Positions 54,101 through 56,399 are shown, numbered from the stretch's first letter. The stretch is DNA of 64,000 nt from Phascolarctos cinereus (GCF_002099425.1 NW_018343992.1:680001-744000), one strand, 5' to 3'. The notes: generated by a model not told the origin, from the letters alone. Numbers and translations are program-made.

Positions 54101-55734
54101 CCTGATAACCTTTAAGGTCTCTTCCAGCTCCCAGTCTATGCTCTTATCTCTAGGATCCAATGATACCAGTGAACTTTCGATTTTCAGAAGTAAATGAAGA
54201 TGATTAAAAAGCATAAGAAAAAAGCAAAATTGCAGTTATAGCTCAGAAAATGACTGACTGGACAGTTTTTGATCTAATAAAAGTTGTATTGAGCCAGTGC
54301 TTTTTCTTTTCTGAACTTTTCTGATATGCATGCTTTCTAACACTATGAAAGACATTAACTTTGGAAAACACAATGATCTTTACTTTACTATAAGGATAAA
54401 AATCTATTTAGTTCATGCAAAGCTTTTGTCTCCATATCACTTGTTGAGAAAAAACAAAGAAATACCAAGTTCTTTAAACTTAGGCAGATTGTAGCTTCAT
54501 TTTATAATAAAACTTAAAACAGTAAAAATAGATTCTTTTTTGGGGGGGCATAAGTGATCTGCATAAACTTATGTTTCTAAAGTATCTTGGTGATTTTATA
54601 TCTGTAAAAGTGCTAAAATATTGCATTTTTCCATTTCTCCTAAAATGTTTACTTTTAAAGTGACTATTTCCTTCATGACTTTCATAATTTATGGAGATTT
54701 TTCAACTCCATAATTGTTCTTGGAAAGATAACAAAAATCGTGGCTGTTAAATGCTGACTGGGAAAAAGCATAGCTTGAGCCCGTAGCTTACTGTTCAGAA
54801 CCCTACAAAAACAGGGTTAGGACCTAACAGTCCTATGAGTTATCATCTTATTCTATCCCAGGAGAGAACACTAACCACTAGTGGTAAGACAGCAACAGGG
54901 AATTTATCCTACTTTCATATATATGAAAAACATTCAAGAAAGAAAATGACTAATTTCATCATTTAACTGAAATCATCATATTTGAATGATAGATTCAAAA
55001 TGATATTCTCTTTTAAAGAATGACTATATTTGCTTAAGGCTAGATTAGAATTTAAAATACACTTACCTATTATTCCTGATCCTATGATTGAGTTGACAAC
55101 ATTAAAAATAGCAGAGAACTGACGACAATGTCCCTTTTCTTTTTGTTTATGTTCAGAAACCAGAGATTCTTTGTCATCAGGATCTCTCTAGTCCAATAAG
55201 ACAATATTGGTGTTAAATAAAAACCCAAGAGGGAAAAAAAGAAAGGTGTCAGACAAGATTATCAGTGATGAATACAGACAATAAGACAAGTGTGAGGATG
55301 GTAATAGTAATAACAACTATAGCTGAAGGATACTTTGTAAATATTAATTCCCACATCCATTCCTGAAATTGACTATTTACACAGTGTCCCACAAAAACAG
55401 GACTGGCACAAGACTGGCACCTGGTTAAACAGCCCTAATTCAAATGGACTGAAGCAATACATGTGGCTTTGTTAAGTGACAAGAGACATTTTTCTGATGT
55501 TAGAAAGCCTTTGTCAGAAGGAAGACAAGCATAAGAAAAAACTTTTTTGGGGAAGTGGAGTGAGTTCCTTGGAAGAGTTCTAAGTGGAGAGAACCCAGAG
55601 GAAGTTCTGGACCTCTGCCGGTGGATTAAACATTCCATGACCACTGGCTTCACTGCCCGGCCCATCAGTGTCTCCCACACTTGGTCCCGGGTTACCTTCA
55701 GATTGCTGCAAGGCCGCTGTCCCTGGTAGCCCAT
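4218..55734 (-). CDS. SLC38A11: SLC38A11, putative sodium-coupled neutral amino acid transporter 11 (split gene, 10 exons seen, 3' end outside window)
   Basis: Ten exons on the minus strand join in frame into 323 residues: 55696-55734, 55067-55187, 53535-53609, 44369-44503, 42253-42318, 32819-32925, 28644-28723, 8171-8241, 7417-7578 and 4218-4330 (969 nt). The product is a multi-pass membrane protein of the AAAP/SLC38 family. The family carries small neutral amino acids, usually with sodium; the substrate of this member is poorly defined. Visible landmarks are an acidic cytosolic N-terminus, the unwound-TM1 motif [18 protein letters not shown] (residues 42-59), [11 protein letters not shown] in the middle, and CHHNSFLVY followed by [10 protein letters not shown] in exon 9. 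Identity rests on near-continuous agreement with the human protein recalled from memory. Human is about 406 residues, so the last transmembrane segments and C-terminus lie left of position 1. No stop or frame break is seen in the ten exons, so the gene looks functional. Confidence 0.96.
4360..4720 (+). mobile_element. LINE-1 3' end next to exon 10
   Basis: Contains tgaactgatacagaatgaaatg, agcagaaccagaagaac and ggaagactta, the recalled end of marsupial L1 ORF2 and its 3' UTR. It finishes in an A-rich tail near 4700. The left end lies about 30-40 nt from the exon 10 acceptor (read on minus). Confidence 0.65.
5020..5200 (+). mobile_element. LINE-1-like 3' tail
   Basis: Reads cttcctaacagagagatgac, then a T run and gaggaaagaaaataaatatttg ending in tgaaaataaaattt. 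This is the same layout as the L1 tail at 4360-4720 but a separate copy. Confidence 0.5.
6040..6285 (+). mobile_element. CR1/L3-type LINE 3' end
   Basis: Shows gcttcctctggaggtagtgag, ggatgccttcaaacaaaggctgg and tgggactagatggcctttt in order. This is the well-known 3' terminus of this LINE group, ending near gattctgggatc. Confidence 0.75.
6441..6665 (+). mobile_element. MAR1-type SINE, near full length
   Basis: Head gctagtgtggtatagcagatagag, core gacctgagttcaaatcccacctc and gtgaccatgggcaagtcact, then the MAR1 3' portion with gttgcagcaaaaatgctgac and caggtccagtcc. Confidence 0.8.
6700..7150 (+). mobile_element. Old dispersed mammalian repeat, family not named
   Basis: Reads like a G-rich repeat also met in eutherian genomes: cagtgggaaccatc, caagcagggaactgacatg, then gggatggccgtgatgatgg and caggccttggtgac. 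I cannot assign it to a class. Confidence 0.35.
7417..7578 (-). CDS. SLC38A11: SLC38A11 coding exon 9 (residues 232-286)
   Basis: Acceptor ccattatag|CATTCATC and donor ACACAAG|gtacag. This is the longest exon seen, 162 nt in phase 1. The split first codon reads ACA (Thr) where human has Ala. Key strings are [36 protein letters not shown] and [10 protein letters not shown]. It includes the conserved CHHN motif in a transmembrane helix and the next helix. Confidence 0.97.
7579..8170. other. SLC38A11 intron 8 (592 bp)
   Basis: Short intron without a recognised repeat. I see no additional exon or RNA gene in it. Confidence 0.7.
8171..8241 (-). CDS. SLC38A11: SLC38A11 coding exon 8 (residues 208-232)
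   Basis: Acceptor ccccctag|ATCAAGAA and donor TCATTCA|gtaagt. The 71 nt enter with two carried bases and leave one. The peptide [20 protein letters not shown] followed by IMSF is near identical to the human [25 protein letters not shown] 20.4 kb intron separates it from exon 7 and a 0.6 kb intron from exon 9. Confidence 0.96.
8555..8650 (-). mobile_element. MIR/L3-like tail
   Basis: Contains gcatttattaagtgcctactg and caaagcactttacaaatattatc, the terminal motif shared by MIR and L3 relatives in antisense MIR orientation. Confidence 0.5.
8784..9015 (-). mobile_element. MIR-type SINE with purine-rich insert
   Basis: Antisense MIR: ggaaggcaccttggaag, ctcattttatagatgaag, then after about 60 bp of A/G-rich sequence agatttgaacccagatcctc and ctgactccaactcc. 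Confidence 0.65.
9361..9555 (+). mobile_element. hAT-type non-autonomous DNA transposon, copy 1
   Basis: The terminal block gggttcttcacttggggcc at the left is mirrored by ggattaaaatcccc at the right. The inside (tttcctttgtaatcctatgta, gtccataggcttcaccagac) is a mammalian hAT MITE recalled from many loci. Orientation is opposite to the copy at 10038-10240. Confidence 0.6.
9600..9725 (+). mobile_element. L3-like LINE tail
   Basis: ctgaataagcatttgctaaatg, then gacagttcctggcttcaag and gtggcttacattttag, the order of the L3-type terminus on the plus strand. Confidence 0.5.
9985..10285 (-). mobile_element. MIR-type SINE split by a hAT insertion
   Basis: Antisense MIR: acagaatcataaaatgttag up to about 10037, then hAT sequence, then ctccattctcttctcagatg. 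The two halves are contiguous in the MIR consensus. Confidence 0.6.
10038..10240 (-). mobile_element. hAT-type non-autonomous DNA transposon, copy 2
   Basis: Ends taagggttattaatg and ggttaaaatcccctg are imperfect terminal inverted repeats. The inside (gcatgaaataaaatatatagg, gcaaaggaagccaattat) is the reverse complement of copy 1 at 9361-9555. It sits inside a MIR. Confidence 0.65.
10587..10641 (+). repeat. (CA)n microsatellite, 55 bp, uninterrupted
   Basis: Perfect CA dinucleotide run between ggacag and ctttaattt. Likely polymorphic. Confidence 0.95.
11205..11361 (+). mobile_element. SINE1-type marsupial tRNA-SINE, full length
   Basis: Head gggggcagctacatggcatag, core and gtgtgaccctgggcaagtca, ending ccaactgcctgaaaataagg. 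Both flanks carry ttctag, a probable target duplication. Low divergence suggests a younger copy. Confidence 0.85.
11471..11660 (+). mobile_element. MAR1-type SINE
   Basis: gaggcagcatagtgaagtgg head, gagttcaagtcccaactctg core and a tail with gtagagaattcatggacc and aagtttcctcactc. Confidence 0.7.
11668..11764. repeat. Left arm of a ~90 bp inverted duplication
   Basis: The segment from atggatagttcccat through gatagctgaggatg to the (ATA) run reappears in reverse complement at 13399-13484 with roughly nine of ten bases identical by eye. Its right end overlaps the ATA tail of the minus-strand SINE at 11744. Confidence 0.85.
11744..12010 (-). mobile_element. MIR/SINE1-type SINE, full length, with ATA tail
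   Basis: Read on minus it starts in the SINE head (complement of ctatccactgtatcacctagctg), passes the core and ends in agctattattatt. Divergence is moderate. Confidence 0.8.
13079..13277 (-). mobile_element. MAR1-type SINE
   Basis: Antisense order: cagatcagcaccttctctgc, gaggttaagtgacttgtc, ggacttgaatccaagtc, ending at the head complement catgccatgctccctct. Confidence 0.75.
13399..13484. repeat. Right arm of the inverted duplication
   Basis: Reverse-complement partner of 11668-11764: attattattatctgatgc, then cctcagctatccacacc and gaagttgggaatggg. Similarity stops at both edges, so the duplicated unit is about 86-97 bp. Confidence 0.85.
13490..13690 (+). mobile_element. MIR-type SINE
   Basis: ctccctcagatacttcc, gggcctcagtttcctcatatg and ggaaagcactgtgaaaacc in plus order. 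Starts right after the inverted-repeat arm. Confidence 0.65.
13989..14229 (-). mobile_element. Marsupial SINE with long 3' module
   Basis: Antisense: gttattcagtcatttcc, gggttttcttggcaaagatac, cattttacagatgagaaactg, gtcacacaactaataaatg, ending gctctatccactgtgcc. Same subfamily as 30768-31007 and 57140-57390. Confidence 0.8.
14280..15330 (-). mobile_element. Possible RTE-class LINE fragment
   Basis: Around 14770-14850 the minus strand reads a decayed [19 protein letters not shown]-like string, the shape of the conserved YGCETW region near the end of RTE/BovB reverse transcriptase. Limits are guesses and similarity outside the motif is weak. Confidence 0.35.
16722..17008 (+). repeat. Diverged tandem duplication, two ~135-145 bp units
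   Basis: Unit 1 (16722-16866) and unit 2 (16875-17008) share the order: short A-rich start with cataaat/tataaat, gagaggggctagagga versus gagaggggatagagga, ggatttggcacagagg versus gaatttggcacagaga, and ttgcttcagagtttat versus ttgcttcagagtctat. Unit 2 has a small insertion after caaactgg. Confidence 0.75.
17060..17275 (+). repeat. Degenerate repeat carrying cctaaaaccaaga motif, three copies
   Basis: cccctaagatcaacacaaac (17069), cccctaaaaccaagacaaac (17181) and ctcctaaaaccaagagatat (17258) each lead toward an acac-rich stretch. This suggests stepwise local duplication with the CA tracts inside the unit. Confidence 0.6.
17093..17159 (+). repeat. 67 bp alternating purine-pyrimidine tract (CA/GCGT)
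   Basis: An unbroken purine-pyrimidine alternation: AC run, then atgcgcacgtgcgtgcgtgc, then a second AC run. Such tracts are the classical sequence class that adopts Z-DNA under supercoiling. Confidence 0.9.
17292..17351 (+). repeat. (AC)n microsatellite, 60 bp
   Basis: AC run with one AT interruption, ending at cagattttcag. Confidence 0.95.
18600..18885 (+). mobile_element. L2 LINE 3' region
   Basis: gacatctccaactcaacac, cctcccccaaatccattc, ccagtcacccaggtttgaaac and ggaatcatcctcaaatcttc follow the L2 3' UTR consensus. Ends just before the L1 5' end at 18901. Confidence 0.8.
18901..20000 (+). mobile_element. LINE-1 5' UTR and start of ORF1, truncated, with SINE insert
   Basis: Begins ggggagacagagccaagatg, the marsupial form of the conserved L1 5' end (human GGAGGAGCCAAGATGGC). 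It runs through a G/C-rich 5' UTR and a decayed ORF1 start near 19820-19980. A SINE interrupts it at 19016-19178. Similarity fades near 20000, so the body is missing. Confidence 0.7.
19002..19192 (+). mobile_element. SINE1-type SINE inserted in L1, with 14 bp target duplication
   Basis: Element 19016-19178 runs from aggggcagctaggtgtcaca to an A/G-rich tail. It is flanked by perfect copies of agaacagcagaatc at 19002-19015 and 19179-19192. An internal duplication of ctgagttc lies in its core. Confidence 0.92.
22560..22690 (+). mobile_element. L2 LINE 3' tail
   Basis: gagttccttgaaggtgggaac, then gccttgcacattgtaggcac and tgtaaatatttattattgaatg, the L2 terminus. Confidence 0.75.
22790..23400 (+). 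mobile_element. RTE-class LINE fragment (reverse transcriptase C-terminal part)
   Basis: From 22888 the plus strand reads YLG, a stop, then [17 protein letters not shown] and AGGTAFGKL, matching the YLGQTL-N-LGPEL-RRRRAGW pattern of vertebrate RTE reverse transcriptases. Further on, AMNRLQYF and a W-G-type stretch continue in shifted frames. Inactive: at least one stop and several shifts. Confidence 0.65.
23441..23640 (+). mobile_element. MIR-type SINE
   Basis: tgaggcagcatattaagatgg head, ctgccacttactacctgtgtg core, then ggattggatgaaataactcc and ggtttcttcctgctctaaat. Near complete. Confidence 0.75.
24238..24312 (+). mobile_element. L2 LINE tail
   Basis: catgtcttacttgactttgt, cccataatgtcctatac and gttaaatgaatgaata fit the L2 end. 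Confidence 0.6.
24385..24576 (-). mobile_element. SINE1-type SINE with TTA/TTG tail and target duplication
   Basis: Element about 24395-24566, antisense: poly-TTA/TTG tail, gggttaaatgacttgcccag, ctcaggtcctcctgactctg and gctctatcctctgcatcatc. Flanks tggcagttta (24385-24394) and tggcggttta (24567-24576) are a 10 bp duplication with one mismatch. Confidence 0.85.
24667..24835 (+). mobile_element. MIR-type SINE
   Basis: gagtttgaatcccagcttcc, gttgtgtgacctttgacaag and cctcacaggattcttatggg on plus. Confidence 0.65.
25871..26108 (+). mobile_element. Marsupial SINE with long 3' module
   Basis: tgggcagctagatgactcag head, ctggtcaagtcacttaactt core, then gcaaatcactccagtatctt and gagttagacaggaccaaac, the sense form of the module seen antisense at 13989 and 30768. 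Confidence 0.8.
26111..26340 (+). mobile_element. MIR/SINE1-type SINE
   Basis: gagttcaaatccaacctcaaac, cacttactagctggatgac, ctataaaatggaggtaataa and gttgtgaggatcaaatgag. Directly follows the previous SINE head to tail. Confidence 0.75.
26420..27200 (+). mobile_element. RTE-class LINE 3' part, interrupted by a MITE
   Basis: Near 27003-27035 the plus strand reads [20 protein letters not shown], matching the WYPRDVKRPRGRP-x-RW-D signature at the C-terminus of vertebrate RTE ORF2. The segment 26420-26767 looks related but weaker. Confidence 0.55.
26768..26920 (+). mobile_element. hAT-type MITE inside an RTE copy
   Basis: Ends ggcagagattggccaac and gtttgccgacccctgg are imperfect inverted repeats of the CAG-(a/g)GTTGGCAAAC type. 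The interior is A/T-rich. RTE-like sequence lies on both sides. Confidence 0.6.
27938..28172 (+). mobile_element. MIR/SINE-type SINE
   Basis: gacctgagttcagaattggc, gtgagactctgggcaaatca, cccagggttgttgggaaaatc and a tail cacgtagtaggcacttaataa. Confidence 0.75.
28178..28555 (-). mobile_element. MIR-type SINE split by a second SINE
   Basis: The outer antisense MIR is 28178-28234 plus about 28515-28555 (acaggtgaggaaat ... gaaataacttgtccacattc). The inner antisense SINE (about 28237-28514) runs from ataacagctggcatttag to agcactctacccccattcc. Confidence 0.7.
28644..28723 (-). CDS. SLC38A11: SLC38A11 coding exon 7 (residues 182-208)
   Basis: Acceptor cttttgcag|GCATCCC and donor CCATTCAT|gtaagt. The 80 nt start in phase 0 and leave two bases. 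The peptide is [20 protein letters not shown] followed by FTLGPF, a hydrophobic helix with the family pattern SLIS then a run of aliphatic residues. It is the least human-like exon, although length and phase fit. Confidence 0.92.
28980..29165 (+). mobile_element. L2 LINE 3' tail with T-rich insert
   Basis: gactgtgtactccttgagagc, then after a ttta-rich stretch ttctttgtattccccaacac and tgcctaacagatact. Confidence 0.7.
30010..30224 (-). mobile_element. MAR1-type SINE
   Basis: Antisense: gtacaggtcagtaccttctctg, gggcagttaagtgacttgtg, cagctctctacccgatac. Confidence 0.75.
30365..30482 (+). mobile_element. L2/MIR-like tail
   Basis: gtgtaggctcctttctagtagg, catagtaggcatttaataaaag and gttgatttactga. 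Confidence 0.6.
30768..31007 (-). mobile_element. Marsupial SINE with long 3' module
   Basis: gttgttcagttgttttagtc, gagttttcttggcaaagg, ggaaactgaggtaaacagtg, ending ctatccactgtgccacctagc. Little diverged. Confidence 0.85.
31180..31350 (-). mobile_element. MIR-type SINE
   Basis: Antisense: aatgaggaaactgaggccc, gaggttaagtgacttgcc, gggatttgaacctagcttc. Confidence 0.8.
31800..31985 (-). mobile_element. LINE 3' end (same family as 47360-48180)
   Basis: Antisense: ctcaattacatatgaaattt, gaattccaaattctttctctg, ccttgagaagaaaaacaat and attatgcatgtgaggtc, the recalled marsupial L1-type 3' terminus. Confidence 0.6.
32819..32925 (-). CDS. SLC38A11: SLC38A11 coding exon 6 (residues 146-181)
   Basis: Acceptor tattttag|TTGATCCT and donor GGGAAAG|gtaatc, a weaker but valid donor. 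The 107 nt restore phase 0. The peptide runs [20 protein letters not shown] and [16 protein letters not shown]. It holds a membrane helix and the [13 protein letters not shown] loop that is almost invariant in this subfamily. Confidence 0.97.
33023..33222 (-). mobile_element. MAR1-type SINE
   Basis: Antisense: gtgattttcctggtgtcag, gcactttctctgcagctgag, ggacttgaacccgggtcttc, ending tactgcctctcatg. Confidence 0.8.
33325..33665 (-). mobile_element. Two MIR-type SINE pieces around a TATG microsatellite
   Basis: The first piece, 33325-33482 (gacaagtccagggtcacac ... cagaacttgaaccctag), holds a TATG/CATA run at 33370-33455. The second (33490-33665) shows gactgagaaaactaaggctg and catttctatgac. Confidence 0.6.
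35140..35290 (+). mobile_element. CR1/L3-type LINE fragment
   Basis: ggtaaaatttaatagctataac, agtcttacacttggattc and aagtgtacaaatagagaatggg correspond to the segment downstream of the ORF in this LINE group. Confidence 0.6.
35591..35635 (+). repeat. (CA)n microsatellite, 45 bp
   Basis: Perfect CA run inside the L2 copy, between caccatct and gagtctta. Confidence 0.95.
35868..36118 (+). mobile_element. SINE1/MIR-type SINE in L2
   Basis: agagtggatagaatgctgggc, gacctgagttcaaatgtgac, catctgtaaaatgggaataat, then ggcacatagtaggtactg and gttagctattgtt. Confidence 0.85.
36512..36702 (+). mobile_element. Marsupial SINE, head missing
   Basis: gagttcaaatctagcctcagac, gtgtgaccctggacaagtca, then the 3' module gaaccactccactacctttg and ggatatgactgaaaaacgac. 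Confidence 0.8.
36775..37085 (+). mobile_element. CR1/L3-type LINE fragment
   Basis: ctctgccctgtcagaacac, gttgtattcacttctgagc, agagtgcatcctaaggaagg and gtatttagcctggaaaag in the consensus order, cut at the right by the SINE at 37088. Confidence 0.75.
37088..37350 (-). mobile_element. MIR/SINE1-type SINE, full length
   Basis: Antisense: gctaagtgctttacaaatatt, ggaaactgaggaaaacagagg, cttgcccagggtcacacagc, ctctatccactgtgccacctg. Confidence 0.85.
37726..37822 (+). mobile_element. MIR/SINE 3' tail
   Basis: aaagcacttagcacaatgcc and gacacatagtaggggcttc, followed by ttcttctcc. Confidence 0.6.
38291..38755 (-). mobile_element. MIR-type SINE split by a plus-strand SINE
   Basis: Outer antisense MIR: 38291-38389 (ggtttgcaaagtatctaatt) and 38631-38755 (gagatgagaaaactcaagttc ... 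attttaacccacgtg). The inner SINE occupies 38390-38630. Confidence 0.75.
38390..38630 (+). mobile_element. Marsupial SINE with long 3' module, nested in MIR
   Basis: gggcaggtaggtggtatagtg head, gtgaccctgggcaagtcact, catctgtaaaatgagctgg, then gccaagaaaatctcaaatgtg. Confidence 0.85.
39240..39335 (+). mobile_element. L3-like LINE tail
   Basis: Starts in a CAAT-rich run, then aaacatttattaagtcctag and tctgccctcaagaagcttatg, the recalled L3-type end. Confidence 0.6.
39630..39835 (-). mobile_element. MIR-type SINE with TTA microsatellite
   Basis: Antisense: gcattgtgctaagtgctttac, a TTA run at 39711-39744, then cccattttacagatgagaaa and gtcaagtgacttgctcag. Confidence 0.75.
40463..40660 (+). mobile_element. 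L3-like tail followed by MIR 3' half
   Basis: gagtgcctactatgtgccagg at 40495, then gttgtgtgaccacgggtaag, cgtctgtaaggcagagac and atgctatataaagttagtta. Confidence 0.6.
40770..40979 (-). mobile_element. MAR1-type SINE
   Basis: Antisense: aactctctaagttgtcttgg, cagacttgcccaagatcac, ggacttgaaccaagatg and cataccatgatgcctct. Confidence 0.75.
41040..41960 (+). mobile_element. CR1/L3-type LINE, 0.9 kb 3' part
   Basis: The longest uninterrupted LINE tail of this group here. It shows tgtcctactcaatattttaaa, ggggatgatacaaaaataagg, gttgaaatttaatggagc, atgtttagcttaaagagaaa and ggatggactagatgatctc. The ORF end is broken. Confidence 0.75.
42253..42318 (-). CDS. SLC38A11: SLC38A11 coding exon 5 (residues 124-146)
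   Basis: Acceptor gtttctag|CTATGATT and donor CCTGGAG|gtaagt. The 66 nt keep phase 1. The peptide [20 protein letters not shown] followed by PG matches the human [22 protein letters not shown] with two substitutions. It forms the second half of a membrane helix and an amphipathic loop. Confidence 0.95.
42319..44368. other. SLC38A11 intron 4 (2.05 kb)
   Basis: Contains a minus-strand LINE-1 ORF2 fragment at about 42430-43010 and a short L2/MIR-like tail at about 43705-43760. The rest is unassigned A/T-rich sequence. Confidence 0.6.
42430..43010 (-). mobile_element. LINE-1 ORF2 fragment (endonuclease-RT linker)
   Basis: Antisense text catcccataagttttagtatg, cattgtcattttctctgatg and tgcactgtagtcaataaag has the exact order of the L1 ORF2 segment after the endonuclease domain. 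A similar segment occurs at 62435-62760. Confidence 0.65.
44369..44503 (-). CDS. SLC38A11: SLC38A11 coding exon 4 (residues 79-124)
   Basis: Acceptor cttaacag|ACTTTTCC and donor TTCATTG|gtaaga. The 135 nt keep phase 1. The peptide runs [20 protein letters not shown], then [20 protein letters not shown] and LYPFI. It covers the end of TM2, the connecting loop and TM3, and is one of the most conserved parts of the gene. A 9 kb intron separates it from exon 3. Confidence 0.97.
45470..45595 (+). mobile_element. MIR-type SINE fragment
   Basis: cactgggttacttactagatg, gatcttggatactg, ttggattagatgatttctaag and cctttccatctctgaatt. Confidence 0.6.
45680..46110 (+). repeat. Hexanucleotide (ATCTAT)n array, about 430 bp
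   Basis: An almost pure ATATCT/ATCTAT array in three blocks: ATCTAT with ATCC and ATCTAC variants (45680-45916), a CTATCT/TCTCTA block (45917-45992), then pure ATCTAT (45993-46108). The unit length is a multiple of three, so frames on both strands stay open as dipeptide runs (for example Ile-Tyr, Asp-Ile). These are not genes. Confidence 0.97.
47105..47280 (-). mobile_element. MIR-type SINE
   Basis: Antisense: ggatcatggactgaaagctg, gttgaggaaactgaggccc and ccaaggtcacacaagttg. Confidence 0.75.
47360..48180 (-). mobile_element. Marsupial LINE (L1-type) 3' UTR, two ends
   Basis: Antisense C/T-rich sequence. One 3' terminus is near 47365-47450 (tttttaacattcacttcc, gagctccaaattttctcc). A second is near 47575-47680 (caatttttaacatttg, gttccaaattttctccg), followed by gttatgcatgtgtagttatgc and a long pyrimidine-rich body. 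It is probably one copy inside another. Confidence 0.55.
48184..48268 (+). repeat. (AATC)n/(TATC)n microsatellite
   Basis: Five tcaa units pass into a run of tatc units with two variants. Confidence 0.95.
48896..49347 (+). mobile_element. Solo-LTR-like fossil (endogenous retrovirus class, family unknown)
   Basis: About 450 bp bounded by the inverted ends TGTCA and TGACA. A TATA-like cataaaag lies near 49229 and an AATAAA signal at 49283, in the order expected of U3, R and U5. No internal viral region is next to it, so it would be a solo LTR. No clear target duplication is visible. Treated as a fossil; age not estimated beyond old. Confidence 0.45.
49984..50129. mobile_element. Palindromic hAT-type MITE
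   Basis: Two 47 bp arms, starting caggggtggggaacctgtgg at the left and its near complement at the right, match at about 44 of 47 positions around a ~50 bp centre. This fits a well-known opossum hAT (OposCharlie-like) element. An 8 bp target duplication is not clear. Confidence 0.8.
50399..50640 (+). mobile_element. MIR/SINE1-type SINE in CR1/L3
   Basis: gagtcagctaggtgatgcaatag, gacctgagttcaaatccag, catctgcaaaatgggaatg and cccagggttgttgtgag, ending gtagctattaaa. Confidence 0.8.
50921..51186 (+). mobile_element. SINE1-type SINE with expanded GAAA tail, in CR1/L3
   Basis: Head aggggcagctaggtggctca, core, gtgtgacactgggcaagtca, then a 126 bp A/G tail. The target gaattca appears on both sides (50914-50920 and 51183-51189). 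Little diverged, so it is the youngest insertion in this cluster. Confidence 0.9.
51061..51186 (+). repeat. 126 bp homopurine (GAAA)n tract
   Basis: Every base from 51061 to 51186 is A or G, mostly GAAA units with GAA variants at both ends. It grew from the A-rich tail of the SINE. Confidence 0.95.
51715..51895 (-). mobile_element. MIR-type SINE
   Basis: Antisense: ggagttcagtagcttgcacac, cacataaccagcatgtgcc and cttctatctattatgtcttgc. Diverged. Confidence 0.6.
51930..52295 (-). mobile_element. MIR split by an opposite-strand MIR
   Basis: Outer antisense MIR 51930-52090 (cttttacagatgaggaatcc) resumes at 52232 (acagtaagtggcagagg). Inner sense MIR about 52092-52230: gacttggagtcagactgcg, gatagctatgtggctttg and ctcccagttctaaagtttc. 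Confidence 0.7.
53535..53609 (-). CDS. SLC38A11: SLC38A11 coding exon 3 (residues 54-79)
   Basis: Acceptor ttccccag|GGTTACCG and donor GTGACAG|gtaggg. The 75 nt enter and leave in phase 1. They encode [18 protein letters not shown] and then WVSYVT, the end of TM1, a short loop and TM2. Only a few conservative changes separate it from the human segment. Confidence 0.95.
53610..55066. other. SLC38A11 intron 2
   Basis: One MIR-type SINE at 53960-54160. The remainder is A/T-rich with no recognised element or exon. Confidence 0.65.
53960..54160 (+). mobile_element. MIR-type SINE
   Basis: gcactggattttggagtcag, ctgccatttactacctgtg, catctgtaaaatgagcaag and aaggtctcttccagctcc. Confidence 0.8.
55067..55187 (-). 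CDS. SLC38A11: SLC38A11 coding exon 2 (residues 14-54)
   Basis: Acceptor ggactag|AGAGATCC and donor ATAATAG|gtaagt. The 121 nt start in phase 0 and leave one base. The peptide begins with the acidic stretch [13 protein letters not shown], passes a Lys-rich patch, and enters TM1 with [13 protein letters not shown]. That segment is the family's first, partly unwound membrane helix, which in related transporters helps form the sodium and substrate site. Confidence 0.95.
55188..55695. other. SLC38A11 intron 1 (508 bp)
   Basis: Short first intron, GC-richer toward exon 1. No repeat is recognised. It lies partly inside the CpG-enriched zone, so intronic promoter elements are plausible. Confidence 0.65.
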
Positions 55735-56280
55735 TGGTTCAGAGGTGACCAGGTTCATGCTGGAGAGGGAAGCACATAGGTCAAATGCTTGGAGCCCTGC
55801 GTCTGTCTGCCTCTGCCCCAGCGCCTGCAGCCGCCTCCTCCTGCAGCCACTCCCCCATCCCACGCAGCAGCTTCCTAAACTATAGGGTACCCCAGCGCGA
55901 AAACCCTGAGGAGACTGTTCCATTCACCTCACTGGGGCCCCCTGGCAAGGCCCGCGCTCCGAGCCAGGCTGCTGAGGGTGAGCAGTTTCTCTTTGACCAG
56001 CTGGAGTTCAGCAGTCCCAGGCGAGAGTTTCTTAGTTGAATGCCGGGTTCCTCCTTTTGGAGATGGTACAGGGTGTTTCTATCTCCAGGACAACCCCTAT
56101 TTCCTCAATAAGAGAGGATTATGCTTGCCCCCAGGCTTTCAGTGGCAAGGAACATCTGGTTCTGCTCTCTCCCCGCCCTCTGACTTCTACAAGTAGAAAG
56201 TGACGGCCTAGTAAAAGTCAGCTCCTGTTCTGGTTCCCTTTCTCCTGATTACCGGGTAGGAAAGCAGAGGGGCTGCGGTT
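55560..56280 (-). promoter_or_regulatory. SLC38A11: GC/CpG-enriched SLC38A11 promoter and 5' UTR zone
   Basis: This is the only stretch of the window with clearly raised G+C and repeated CpG (for example cccgcgctccgagcc near 55948 and cagcgcctgcagccgcc near 55819). It surrounds exon 1 and extends upstream of the ATG on the minus strand. No clean TATA box is seen at an obvious spacing, which would suit a CpG-type promoter with spread-out starts. The role is inferred from position and composition. Confidence 0.6.
55696..55734 (-). CDS. SLC38A11: SLC38A11 coding exon 1 (residues 1-13)
   Basis: Encodes [13 protein letters not shown] and ends at a donor reading CTGAAG|gtaacc, phase 0. Human exon 1 also codes 13 residues beginning MGYQ, which is why this ATG (55732-55734) is taken as the start. 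The middle of the peptide differs from human, as expected for an unstructured cytosolic tail. The reading frame stays open upstream and contains another ATG eight codons earlier (55756-55758), so a slightly longer N-terminus cannot be excluded. Confidence 0.85.
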
Positions 56281-56399
56281 AGCTTCACTTTATTTCTCCT
56301 GCTTTGCCATTTGTGCCCATCATCCTTCCAACCCAAACACCTTTGCCCTTTCCCTTTCTGCCTCCAGGAGGAGCGTTGAGAGACACAGTTTGTAATTTG

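Noticed and set aside
55435-55923. 162-codon open frame on minus as a separate gene
   Set aside because: It is SLC38A11 exon 1 plus GC-rich 5' UTR and read-through into intron 1. Only 55696-55734 is supported as coding.
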